Shown here: positions 46,901 through 55,316 of the stretch, piece by piece
Position numbering within the stretch: the first letter of the stretch is position 1
Layout: every line of letters begins with the position of its first letter
NCBI GenBank assembly: GCA_905221605.1
Contig: CAJNDS010000345.1
Location: forward strand, 96,387 to 160,386
Origin: Symbiodinium natans
Taxonomy: Eukaryota > Sar > Dinophyceae > Suessiales > Symbiodiniaceae
Direction of reading: 5' to 3'
DNA: 64,000 bases
The notes under the pieces: model-generated
Database searches by the model: none
Told to the model about the DNA's origin: nothing
The model's input: only the letters and a program-made list of their open reading frames with translations
Position numbers and translations under genes: made by a program

Positions 46901-47828
46901 ACGCGGGCACACCAGCGGCTGCGAAAGTAGAGCTGAAACGAGCGCAACCAGCAAACAGCTCAACAAACGTCGGAGCTGCCAAGTTGCCCCCAGGCGGCTC
47001 CGGAGGGAAGGCGGCAACGCCGGGCGGGTCGGGGCCCGCGGGCAAGCAGGCCGCAGCGGGGGTGCACGGAGGGGAGGAGCTCGAGGGCGCGGGGGTGGCT
47101 GCTGAGGAGCCCGCGGACCAAGAGGTCTCAGCGGGGGTGCACATGGGGACTATACCCGGGGGAGGGGGCCTAAACCGAAAGGGAGGCGGCACCTCAGTTG
47201 GCGGCTCGGAGCAGGGGCGGCCAGAGGACTCCAAGTGACTGTTGTCAACGCCAGGGGAAGGGACCCTAAACCCCAAAGAACTAAGGGTCAAGGCTTCTGC
47301 TTTGGGCAGGCAATCGGAGCCACGCAGGCTGAAGGCAACGACGACCACGCGTGAGCCGGTCCATGGACATGTGCAATGAAGGCGCTCACGGGCGTTGAAG
47401 TAGACGCCCTGGGCCGTCACATCGAGCAAAATGCCCGACTTCGAGGATGCGGGATCAGCCTGAATCCAAACTTGGCCCCCTTCGAAGGCCGAAATGGCCA
47501 CCGCGAAGTTCAAAGTAGCCCTTAAATTATTCTTATCCCGATGCAGCTCAGTACGCAGGTTCTGGAAAATTGCAATGTTGCTAAACACGAACTCCGGAGG
47601 AGTCTTTTCACAAATAAAAGAGCAAAATGTTCTAATTGCCTCTGGATACAAGGAGCACGAGCGACGCAGACCAGTTAACGCACCATGCACATACGCCCCC
47701 GCCTGGAAAACACGGCTCTGATCGGTGGAGCCGCTGCGAGGGGCCTCCTCACCCGGCAAAGAGTGGAAGACCTGGAGAAGGTGGGCCAAAGTCAGCGAAG
47801 TGCCAGTATCCGAGCTCGTGAGGGCTAG
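43929..47828 (-). CDS. Element B pol: 2OG oxygenase-like, methyltransferase-like, RT, RNase H
   Basis: About 1300 codons, open from the UGA at 47,829-47,831 and lacking an early ATG. Numbering from the Leu/TTG at 47,789: 2OG-oxygenase-like domain (1-185) with 'YVHGALTGLR', 'ELHRDKNN' (His83, Asp85), 'GGQVW', His138 and Arg147 in 'LHCTCPWTGSRVVVVAF'; Pro-rich linker (190-270); methyltransferase-like domain (271-530) with motif I 'ELFAGCARFS', 'GLPCGTGSR' (Cys344) and 'IENPVNSW'; RT (about 600-1010) with 'CLDLEKAYKQIP' (Asp869) and 'YFDDFPLL' (Asp942-943); RNase H (1098-1235) with 'FTDAS', 'QAEAYAL', 'YVDNDAA' and 'VADLPSRG'. RT and RNase H make the cDNA. Oxygenase and methyltransferase roles on DNA bases are inferred. 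Confidence 0.88.
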   Translation of the reverse strand, partial: LALTSSDTGTSLTLAHLLQVFHSLPGEEAPRSGSTDQSRVFQAGAYVHGALTGLRRSCSLYPEAIRTFCSFICEKTPPEFVFSNIAIFQNLRTELHRDKNNLRATLNFAVAISAFEGGQVWIQADPASSKSGILLDVTAQGVYFNARERLHCTCPWTGSRVVVVAFSLRGSDCLPKAEALTLSSLGFRVPSPGVDNSHLESSGRPCSEPPTEVPPPFRFRPPPPGIVPMCTPAETSWSAGSSAATPAPSSSSPPCTPAAACLPAGPDPPGVAAFPPEPPGGNLAAPTFVELFAGCARFSSTFAAAGVPALAVDGPRNQHRPLHPVWTLDLTVPLCQRLLRERLLSGRLLGIHLGLPCGTGSRAREIKLPAHLLRSGAPQPRPLRDATYLLGLPGLSSAEQAKVDAANELCRFVVSLLLDAYAKGWTVTIENPVNSWMWSVLALFVRQTGKRAFQSWYASLFHVDFDQCMWGGHRKKASRFLTSASELRGLVAPCDGRHTHAPFQIYRKAGGWQFETALEAEYPAELCLQYVSLLGARLSLPAPAPRRPLLRQPRRRPPLVPEYKFFTHVRPLEGEFRELSSEGGGDGSRSTFAVLHTKQEFMAKACQVPHPFDASDSIDDQVKRNIFELFTGGFMPSARKRLSMQKRLAAMKKELAVEERRHQASLPPHAQAVLKGKNILLWRKLLVETGFPDLDAQELMEGVPLIGRPAKSPLYDWKEIPATCTREDLLASSVWRNEMLSGKGAVGDDADLLHKVWLATEKEVEKGYLIGPYESLEDVKATLGAEEVCCSRRFGVRQGSGDSEKCRPIDDYKESGVNTAYHAVDLLQLHDVDYLVNLCCFVANAAHDDGFTRVGLSDGSTLVGRTHGDLLGGVKWLGRCLDLEKAYKQIPVMAKDLVFAVLMVWEPGSGSWKYFISRSLPFGCCAAVYGFNRVSRSLLHLALHLAGMIGGVYFDDFPLLEPAPTARMGSLAIECLLDALGWSYAVGDDKGRPFEETFDLLGKRLSVGELLAGQVALANKPSRVEKIRAQASRMASSGCVTRREAASLHGQLNFMVGFAAGRAMKIACRALANICYMNRSPSVEEVKSLGRFILKTLSDARPRTFSLRAQGSPVSIFTDASYEKGVARWGIVLLDQSSNRRGVAAGEIPPKLVDFWLAEGIEQVISQAEAYALVLSRRACASELAGKRCIFYVDNDAARYTCIKASSSSRSLLNLACLFYASESADGIVSWIERVPSASNVADLPSRGEAALAAQMIGGQVVDFSQAAQLLAGECMDLSDLPWDLLSSSSGNLWTLPFL

Positions 47829-47831
47829 TCA
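47829..47831 (-). promoter_or_regulatory. In-frame UGA-CUA-G readthrough signal between gag and pol of element B
   Basis: Gag ends '...ACPLAN' with TGA, followed by CTA-GCC, and the same frame runs on into pol. UGA-CUA-G is the best-known strong readthrough context in eukaryotic and viral mRNAs. It would give a gag-pol fusion at a low ratio. Confidence 0.78.
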
Positions 47832-49034
47832 GTTTGCCAGCGGGCAGGCAGTGTAGGAATGCGGCGCGAAACACTTCCAGCATACGTGCAGGCCTCGACG
47901 GCAGCGTTTGCCTGGTTTAGCAAACTTGCAGCCCTTGCAGTTAAACCCGAAGCACACAGGCTTGCCCTCATGTTGAGAAGAACAGCCCGGCGGCAGCTCG
48001 AAGGGGGTGGAGGGACCTTTGCCACCCCCACCCGAGGTCTGGGCCCCCTTGCCCTTGGGAGGCTGCCCCTTCTTGCCACCAGCGGCACGGTCGGAGCGAC
48101 CCTCAGGCGGCTCGTAGGGCTGGAAGCGGGCCGATTTCGGAGCCGGGATGAGGCAGAACTGGACCTGGGGGTGGCTCTTTAGGGCCTCGAGCTGCACCTG
48201 CAAAGGCTTAGAGCCATCTGGGCGAGCAGTCAAAGCACCACGAGTCTTCTCAGCTAGCCGGACGAAAAGCTGTTTGTCGGACTCGCGGACCTGGGCCATG
48301 GTGACGTAGAGACAGCCCTGCGGGGGGCTTCGAGTCAGCAAGAAGAAGAGCTCCTCGTGGTACAACTCCATGGCCGAGAAATCACACAAACGAGCGAGGT
48401 CGTACGCCAGAGCGCGCCTCTGAAGGGCCTGGCGGATTTGTAGTTCCCCGCTAAGCGTGCAGGAGCTCTCCTGCATCTTCTTGGCGAGGCGGAGATTTCC
48501 AGCAGCATCGAATTGAAGCCCGAGGTCACTGCGAGAGTGGGTAACCTCATGAGCCCTGCTAGTCAGACGCTCCCAGGGGATCCAAGAAAGTTGCTGATCA
48601 GCACCCTGCTGGAAAACAAGGTCCACGAGGCGATGAGACGGTTCGGACTCACTCGTGATGCAAACCCCCACGAGACGCTTCTTCTGCTCCTCCAGCCTCG
48701 TGGTCCTCTCGGCTATGGTCAGGCGAATAGGCTCAGCCGAGTCCTGACGCTCAACCTTTTGCTTGAGCTCACCCATGACGGTTGTGCTAGCCTCGAACCA
48801 CAAGCGTCGAAGCGGGATGAGCTCCCGCGTAGTGACATCCCGCCGGATGAGATCCCGGACAGCATCAATCAGGGGCTTCTCATCAGCTTGGCCGATCTGG
48901 TACGGGCTGACGAAAGCCAGCGCACCCAGGGACTTCACATTGGCCTTGATCAACAAGTCTAAGAAGCCCTTCTCCATGCCAAGCTCGAGGGCCCGGGCCG
49001 TGAAGGTCGCCTCGCTGTCAATGGCAGAATTCAT
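47829..49034 (-). CDS. Element B gag-like protein
   Basis: Intact 401-codon ORF from ATG 49,034. N-terminal two thirds are mostly helical with charged segments ('RLTIAERTTRLEEQKKRL', 'QIRQALQRRALAYDLARL'), followed by a Gly/Lys-rich basic linker ('GGKKGQPPKGKGAQ') and a Cys/His-rich C terminus ('CFGFNCKGCKFAKPGKRC', 'LHVCWKCFAPHSYTAC'). Same plan as the broken protein of element A. The basic linker and Cys/His end suggest an RNA-binding nucleocapsid-like role. Not a classical CCHC knuckle. Confidence 0.72.
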   Translation of the reverse strand: MNSAIDSEATFTARALELGMEKGFLDLLIKANVKSLGALAFVSPYQIGQADEKPLIDAVRDLIRRDVTTRELIPLRRLWFEASTTVMGELKQKVERQDSAEPIRLTIAERTTRLEEQKKRLVGVCITSESEPSHRLVDLVFQQGADQQLSWIPWERLTSRAHEVTHSRSDLGLQFDAAGNLRLAKKMQESSCTLSGELQIRQALQRRALAYDLARLCDFSAMELYHEELFFLLTRSPPQGCLYVTMAQVRESDKQLFVRLAEKTRGALTARPDGSKPLQVQLEALKSHPQVQFCLIPAPKSARFQPYEPPEGRSDRAAGGKKGQPPKGKGAQTSGGGGKGPSTPFELPPGCSSQHEGKPVCFGFNCKGCKFAKPGKRCRRGLHVCWKCFAPHSYTACPLAN

Positions 49035-49434
49035 GGCGAACCAAGAAAGGAACTACCACGCGGGGCACAGCTGCAGGCCGGCGCTCACAAGAAACTCAAG
49101 CTAGGCATGCTCGAAGACAGGCCTGAGGCTTTACGCTCATGGGCACCAGACGCTCCGCTCCACGCCCGAAGGTCAGCGGGACTGTGCCAGTATAATTAGA
49201 TCACACATATGGCAGAAAGTGACCTTCGCCTCTTTAGTCTGCACCACACCGGGCACCAAACGCACCGCTCCACGCCCGAAGGTCAGCGGGACTGTGCCAT
49301 GCTTCACATGCAGCAACCCCCCCCCCCCGGCCCAGCTCAACGCCCGAAGGTCAGCTGGGAGGGGGGGGAATGGAGGCATCCAGCTTCAAGTGGAGTATAC
49401 TGGAGACAACCACTTTCCGACGAAGCACATCCGG
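49035..49434 (-). other. Spacer between YR and gag of element B
   Basis: About 400 bp without a gene. Three copies of a short repeat containing CGCCCGAAGGTCAGC lie at about 49,140-49,190, 49,251-49,300 and 49,331-49,360. The third copy is the loop of a strong hairpin (see next entry). Confidence 0.7.
49317..49368. other. C-run/G-run hairpin in the YR-gag spacer of element B
   Basis: C12 (49,317-49,328), GG, CCCAGCT (49,331-49,337), a 15-nt loop, AGCTGGG (49,353-49,359), A, G8 (49,361-49,368). The two halves pair over about 15 bp, nearly all G-C. It lies upstream of the gag ATG and could stall polymerases or ribosomes. Confidence 0.8.
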
Positions 49435-51310
49435 TCAGGCCCCCTTTCGGGCTGCACACTGAGCGCACACAGGCAAGTCACAAAGGGGTACACTGACATC
49501 AATCGGCGAATAGTTCTGCGAGCAACTCCTACCACAAAGAAAACGATTGCCGTCCAAAACATGCACCACACGGGAAAATACGTGCATACGACAATCAGCT
49601 GTGGCATCAAGCTCTGCAGCGCTCATGGGCTCACGAGTTGAAATGACCCCTGTGTTCGCGGCCATGTCCCTCTCATCGAAGTCATCGTCCTCCTCATCGG
49701 ACTCCGGCACGCCCGGGTCGCCCTGCACCACGTTCTCAGCCAGGGCATCGCCCCCACAATCGGAGGAGATGAGCTTGGCTAAGCGCCAGACCTTCGTGTC
49801 GTCTGGACGGAAGTGGCCCTTGCAGATTCTCTCCACGAGGCGATGTACAACCCTCATGAGGCGGGTTTGTTCATCCCGCGCATATGTCAAAGGGGACGCC
49901 ACGCCTGGATCGACGTGATAACAGGCGGCGGTCACTCAGGGGCACTTCAGCTGATTTGGCGGCCCACGACAGGACTGTCGTCTTGAGGGAGTGGGAGCCA
50001 ACACCATCATATGGTTGAGATGCAGCAGACAAAAACTCTCTCAAGTATAAAGTCGCCTCGCCCGTCGACATAGGCCGCTGCAGCCACTCGCCAGTCGCCT
50101 CGGAATAAGCCGGAAGTGCTGGATCTAGACCAAAGCCCAGCTTCTCTCTCAGAGCCATCCATTCGACGGCCCACGGAGCATCTGCGAAAAACTTCCCAAG
50201 AGAAGCGAGGGGAAGCAGCTGAGCACGCCGGGAGGCAGCATTTCCGGTCTTCCATTTTGAGCTTTCAGCCTCGACCAAGGTGAAGCCCTGCGCCGTTTCA
50301 ACCTTGAGGACTGCCAGGCAAATTGAGTCCCCAAAGCGGCTGCTGGACCCTACACACAGAAGAAGGTGGCCAGCGATGATCTTCCAGTGAATGTAGGGCG
50401 CCTTGAGGACGACGTATTCCAGGGCTTTGACCTGCTTCACAGTCAAGGGTCGGGCTTGCACCAGTTTGCGCTTCTTCGAGTACATCCGTTGGGCTGCACC
50501 CTTAACCCTTGCTGACAGCGCCCCCAGCGACCTGGGACGGTTCAACTTGAGGGTGTGAAGCGCAAAGTTCCAAGCCTGGAGAAATGAGGAGCCCGTGGTT
50601 GGCTTTCCGTGCTCTTCGAGGTGGAACATGTACTGGTACAGAGCATGCTCCGAGACCTCAAGCGGGTTCCCGAAGCCACCGTCGATGCAGAAGTTGGCGA
50701 AGCGCCACAAGGAAGAAGCCCTTTTCACCAGTGTAGAAGTGCTTTTCCCCTCGAAGACATCGGAAAAGGCTCGCTGTAAGAAACTGTTGTCCCTTAGCAA
50801 GGACGCCTCAGCCGCCAACACCTGCCCAACTTGAGTCGCCGAAGGGTCCAGAAGCACCAGCACTTGAAGTTTGCGAAGGGCCTCCCATCTCGAAGTGTCC
50901 TGGGTGACCAGTAGAGATGCAACACGGAGCCTCCTTTTGGCAAAGTCTGGGATTGGCTGATGGATCACGAGGGGAGCCTTCTCTGTCCCATGCTTTTCCA
51001 GGGGGGATGCAGCGAAGTCCTTTGGTAAGCTGATGCGAGATCTTTTAGCCGGCTCTCCAAAGACCCAAGTCAAGGGGCCCCTCTCCCATGGCAAGAGGGG
51101 CGGTAAGACTCGGGCTTCTTGAAGGTGTGCGTGCCAAGAGAACTCTGAAACACTGATAGAGGTGGCATCCAAAACTGCTGGCGTCTCGGCCGCCACCAGT
51201 CGCGAATGAAAGTCAGACGGATCAGCCAGAGCATCGCTGAGGGACGCTGGCCCAGTCTCTCCCCCTTCCGAATGGCCAGGGAGGCCCGAAGCACTAGAGG
51301 AAGAAGCCAT
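49435..51310 (-). pseudogene. Element B tyrosine recombinase, one frameshift
   Basis: ATG at 51,310, 13 nt after the small ORF stop. Core: 'LCVGSSSRFGDSI' (box I Arg), 'GSHSLKTTVLSWAAK' (His...Lys), 'LSDRRLL'. At about 49,930 one base is out of register: the frame runs into nonsense and stops at 49,871, while the next frame (49,935-49,435) continues 'CYHVDPGVASPLTYARDE' with the catalytic Tyr, then a long acidic stretch and a C-terminal 'FLCGR...CDLPVCAQC' zinc-site candidate. Element A reads through the same point without a shift ('EQRLVGHHF'). One mutation, a sequencing error or programmed frameshifting could explain it. Confidence 0.83.
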
Positions 51311-51323
51311 CAGGGCAGCCTGT

Positions 51324-51653
51324 TCAGAAGCCAGTGGGCAAGCGGTTGATGACAACGCGGAAGAGCTGTCCCAAGCGACTGATGAAGCCGTGCAAGAAGG
51401 CGTTGACGGACGCCAGTCGAGTAGAAACCACTTCCACGTCCTGCTCAAGATCAGCACAGCGAGACTGCAGGGCAGCGACAGTTCGCTCGAGATTCTGCAC
51501 GCGGCGGGCCAGGTCCTCGCGGGCCACAGGCTCGCCCTCGATCTCACGTTCCAGCTCGAGGACAACGGACTCGACACTGAAAGGTTCAGAGCAGGAAGAA
51601 AAGTCGGCGTCCTCGACCGCAACCTCCACAAGAGTGTCCGAGCCGTCGCCCAT
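51324..51653 (-). CDS. Element B small first ORF, coiled coil
   Basis: ATG at 51,653, 109 codons, starting a few bases inside the A1 boundary. Acidic start ('MGDGSDTLVEVAVEDADF') then a clear heptad pattern ('LARRVQNLERTVAALQSRC', 'LEQDVEVVSTRL') and a hydrophobic, basic end ('FISRLGQLFRVVINRL'). Probably an oligomerising coiled-coil protein. It matches the position and size of the first ORF of element A, without obvious sequence identity. Confidence 0.65.
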   Translation of the reverse strand: MGDGSDTLVEVAVEDADFSSCSEPFSVESVVLELEREIEGEPVAREDLARRVQNLERTVAALQSRCADLEQDVEVVSTRLASVNAFLHGFISRLGQLFRVVINRLPTGF

Positions 51654-51656
51654 GGA

Positions 51657-52009
51657 GGAAAAAATTGACAAATGTGCTCAAGAGTTCGCTAAAGAACGGC
51701 CTGCAAATGTGATAATGAAGCACATGTGCCATGTATGCAAACGACCACGAACCTCTGTTTGAGCAGGGCTGAGCGCGGCACAAGCACTTTGCATTTTGCA
51801 CAAGAGAAGAATTCAAGCAGCTGTGCCTACTGCGAAGCCCCGAAAAACCACATGAAAAACGTCTGCATAAATCATGCCCATGCAAGATCTGCAAACACAC
51901 GTGGTAGAAAACTCAGAAACTTTAAAGACAGTTTTGCGTTGCCCCTTCTTCAAAGGGGGAAGGGGCACCTATAAATCAAAGACCACTCTATCCGCAAGCG
52001 GAGCGCGTA
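51657..52009 (-). repeat. Element B split repeat A1
   Basis: 5' terminal repeat. Near its outer edge the minus strand has TTTATAG about 35 nt inside and a GCCCCTT/AAGGGGC hairpin (51,940-51,966), so transcription may start in this repeat. It holds CCGCAAGCGG at about 51,992-52,001 and ends at the CTCTG array. Confidence 0.93.
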
Positions 52010-52575
52010 CTCTGCTCTCTGCTCTCTGCTCTCTGCTCTCTGCTCTCTGCTCTCTGCTCTCTGCTCTCTGCTCTCTGCTCTCTGCTCTCTGCTCTCTGCT
52101 CTCTGCTCTCTGCGCTCTGCTCTCTGCTCTCTGCTCTCTGCTCTCTGCTCTCTGCTCTCTGCTCTCTGCTCTCTGCTCTCTGCTCTCTGCTCTCTGCTCT
52201 CTGCTCTCTGCTCTCTGCTCTCTGCTCTCTGCTCTCTGCTCTCTGCTCTCTGCTCTCTGCTCTCTGCTCTCTGCTCTCTGCTCTCTGCTCTCTGCTCTCT
52301 CTCTGCTCTCTGCTCTCTGCTCTCTGCTCTCTGCTCTCTGCTCTCTGCTCTCTGCTCTCTGCTCTCTGCTCTCTGCTCTCTGCTCTCTGCTCTCTGCTCT
52401 CTGCTCTCTGCTCTCTGCTCTCTGCTCTCTGCTCTCTGCTCTCTGCTCTGCTCTCTGCTCTGCGCTCCCCTGCTCTGCTGCTCTCCTCTGCTCTCTGCTC
52501 TGCTCTCTGCTCTGCCCTGCTCTCTGCTCTGCTCTCTGCTCTGCACTCTGCTCTGCTCTCTGCTCTGCTCTCTGG
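52010..52575. repeat. CTCTG microsatellite, right arm
   Basis: 7-bp CTCTGCT units to about 52,440, then the 12-bp type (CTCTGCTCTGCT) mixed with CCTGCTCTG variants to 52,575. The return of the 12-bp form mirrors the left arm at 18,040-18,555. Confidence 0.95.
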
Positions 52576-53879
52576 GCACAGGCGTGTCGATCTGTGACAC
52601 GAACAAACACACATGCCAACCGTGTCTGTTTTGTGGCATGGCAGGATGATGAAGGCCAGGTGACCGTGTATCGTCTGTTCGGTCCGGGCATGTTGTACTC
52701 GATGCCACGGAACATCCACCAGCAACAGACCACGAGCACACCGACGGCCGCCTGTCCTGAGTCTGGCCAGCTGCTCTCTGCTCTGCTCTCTTCTCTGCTG
52801 GAGAGTGCGGCAGACGGGTCTCTTCGTCAGACAGGGGGGGCTGTTTTTTGCCAGAAGCACGATTTTGGAGAAGAAGCCAGGCGGCAGGACCACGCACGAC
52901 GGAGCTCACGGAATACGTCCTCATGTTGCGGCGTGACATGACAAGCAGTGCTGTTGGAGCCCGCGCCATCTTTGACCAGTCACAGAGCAGCCACACATAG
53001 CTCATTCCTGTCTCCCCGCCCAAACATGGCTTTGTGGTCTGCCACCGCATGGATGTCGAGGACTTTGCGCTTGTCCTCTTTTTATAGGCCCGAAAAGAGG
53101 AAATTGCATTCTCAACAGGAGCTGACCCGGGGGCCTGCACTCAGATATCATCATCCGACCACCTCCCCGCCCAGTTTTTTTGGGCGACAAAGCCCCCTAC
53201 AACCATGTTCTTGAGGATCAACCACGGCACCCGGCGGGCGACGAGGACTTGACGAGCTGTTTCTTCGATTTGTCATCCGCGAAGCGATCTTCAGCTGACT
53301 CCTCCCATAGTCCCCCAACAGGGCCAGGTGGGTGGGCTCAAAAACACGTAGCAGCTAGGATCAAAAGCCCGTGCTCAGACACGGGGGGCTTCTACCCAAG
53401 GAGTCCGTCGAGGTTCCCCTTTCCCGGGAATAGCACAGCTGCCTGCTTCACTGTCAAAATGGCCACGGACACATAGATATGCATGACAAAAGCTGCCGAG
53501 TCGAAAACAAGACGCCAAAACTCAAACATGGGAAGAGAAATCGAGGACATGTGTGTGGCCCTATGACAGCAGTGTTCCCGACACACACATGCCGCCAAGT
53601 CTGAAGGGCTCCACTGCGCCAACTCCAACGGGCCCAGCAAAACTTTCCTTCAGGAAACGGCTTCGAAGAACTCAACCGACATTCAGCTCCCGGGCAAGGT
53701 AAAGATTGCGGGTCCTTCCCTTCCCAGATAAGTCAGGATCCGGGGCAGCCGGCCGGGGTCCGAGGCACGCGCCATTGCTCTTCCTCCTGTTTAGGGAATC
53801 AGGAGAAGCAATCCTGTTTGGCTTCAAGGGTGCTGAGGGTGTATACTGGTTTGTGGGAAGGGCGGATCAGGGGTTGGAA
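52576..53879. other. No gene recognised
   Basis: Unique sequence with short frames on both strands. A remnant CTCTGCTCTG word occurs at about 52,773-52,795. Minus-strand frames at 53,392-53,675 contain hydrophobic stretches but no motif. No RNA gene seen. Confidence 0.4.
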
Positions 53880-54454
53880 GGTTTTAGGACATAAGGGTTC
53901 AGGGGCCCAGGGGCTTAGGAGGGCTTAGGGGTTCAGGGGCTTAAATTACAGCCCTATAAGCCCCTGAACAGGTCTTGGTGCTTTAAGGAGCCTCCCTCAG
54001 ACCCCTTGACGCACTCTTCAAAACCAAACCTGAACCTGAAGGGTCTTGGTGGGCCACTTAAGGTGCCAAGACCTCTTCAAAACCCTAAACCCCGTCTTGG
54101 TGCCTCTTCAAAACCCTAAACCCTAAACCCTAAACCCGAAGAGGCCCTTGGTGCCTTAAGCTCCCCGAGACCCCTTAAGACCTCTTCAAAACCCTAAACC
54201 CTCAACCTGAAGAGTAATCCCCAGCCCGGTTTGTTTAGGGTTTGTTTAGGATTTAGGGTTGTTTCGGGTTTAGTGTTTCTTCAAAGTTCTAAGGTTTTCT
54301 TAAGGGTGTAGAGATTTGTTTCGGGGTTTAGGGTTTGTTTGGGGGTTTGTTTGTGGGTTTGTTTGGGGATAAGGGTTTGTTTGGGGATTAGGGTTCGTTT
54401 TGGGGTTTAGGACGTTTAGGAATTGTATAGGATTTCCTTAGGGTTTGTGAGTGA
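53880..54454. repeat. Degenerate telomere-like repeats, G-rich on plus strand
   Basis: Irregular runs of TTTAGGG-like words (GGGTTTAGGG, TTTGTTTAGGG, GGGGTTCAGGGGCTTAGG) mixed with GAGGTCTTGGTGCC-type words that recur many times here and at 56,340-56,560. It also contains CCCTAAACCCTAAACCC at about 54,110-54,140, so both orientations are present. Confidence 0.75.
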
Positions 54455-54889
54455 GTGAGTGAGTGGACGGCCTGGGGTGCACTCCGGCCAACGGAAACGT
54501 TCCCTCCCGCCATCTCTTCCCTTCTTGGCTTGCGTCATTGGGGAAATCCGGCAAGAGATCGACGCTCCGAGCCCCTCAATCCGAGCTGGGAAAAACGCCA
54601 CCCGAACCTCCATGGGCCCGCCCCCCCAAGCCGGGCGGCCTGGGTTGGATTTGGGCACTTAGGCAAGACAGCCCACTTCACAGGAACAGAAACTCTTCCC
54701 CTTGCGATCCCTCACAAAGGTACTAAGCTGGGGGCATTGGCTCGGAGACAGGGCTTGGGGTCACCGGCAGCAAGACTAAGGGACAAAGCAAGTTCAGCTA
54801 ATCCCCTTTTGCTGCACAAACTCCAAAAGTATCCCCTTGGCACGCGGGGCAACTCAAGGCACCGCCCCCGACCAGAAGGGGGTAACCTT
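54455..54889. other. No gene recognised
   Basis: Non-repetitive island between telomere-like tracts. The plus-strand frame 54,455-54,967 is Pro/Arg/Ser-rich, low complexity, and not convincing as a gene. Confidence 0.35.
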
Positions 54890-55168
54890 AGGGTTTGTTC
54901 TGGGTTTAGGCGTAGTTTCGGGGGGGAGGGAGGGGAGCAGGGAAGAGCCCTGAACCCTAAGCCCTGAAGACCCGAAACCCGAAACCCGAAACCCTTACTC
55001 AACCCTCAACCCTCAAACCCTAAAAACCTAAACCCTAAAACCTTAAAACTTTGAGCAAACCCTAAGCCTTAAGCAAACCCTAAACCCTCCCGCAAACCTT
55101 AAACAAACCCTAAGCCCTAAACAAACCCCATAAACTCGCCAAAAAACCGTCTTGGAACAAACCCAAAC
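54890..55168. repeat. Telomere-like CCCTAAA tract
   Basis: Mostly C-strand words CCCTAAACC, ACAAACCCTAA and CCTTAAAC. The TRIM element at 55,169 is inserted in this tract after ...CCCAAAC. Confidence 0.75.
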
Positions 55169-55316
55169 TGAAGAAGGTGATTCAAGCATATATAAGGTCG
55201 CATGAACTTGTTCTGCCCACCTGCCGCCCGCCCTGACATCCACAAGGTGGGATGCAGGGTAGGGGGACAACGCACCAGGGCAACCAGCTCTTAAGGGCTA
55301 CAGCTTGGCTTCAGCA
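55169..55316 (-). repeat. TRIM 3' LTR
   Basis: 148 bp, differs from the other copy by two or three substitutions (CACCAGGG/CACCGGGG and CAACCAGC/CAACCGGC near the inner end). Confidence 0.92.

Larger units (their letters stand above)
42978..52009 (-). mobile_element. YR retrotransposon B, near intact
   Basis: Minus-strand order: A1 (52,009-51,657), small ORF, tyrosine recombinase, gag, pol, B1 (43,913-43,631), A2 (43,630-43,278), G4 motif, B2 (43,261-42,978). Repeat copies are almost identical (A1 and A2 differ by 2 bp in an A-run), so insertion is recent. Gag and pol frames are intact; YR has one frame change just before its catalytic Tyr. CTCTG repeats lie on both sides with no target-site duplication, as expected for YR integration. 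Confidence 0.93.
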
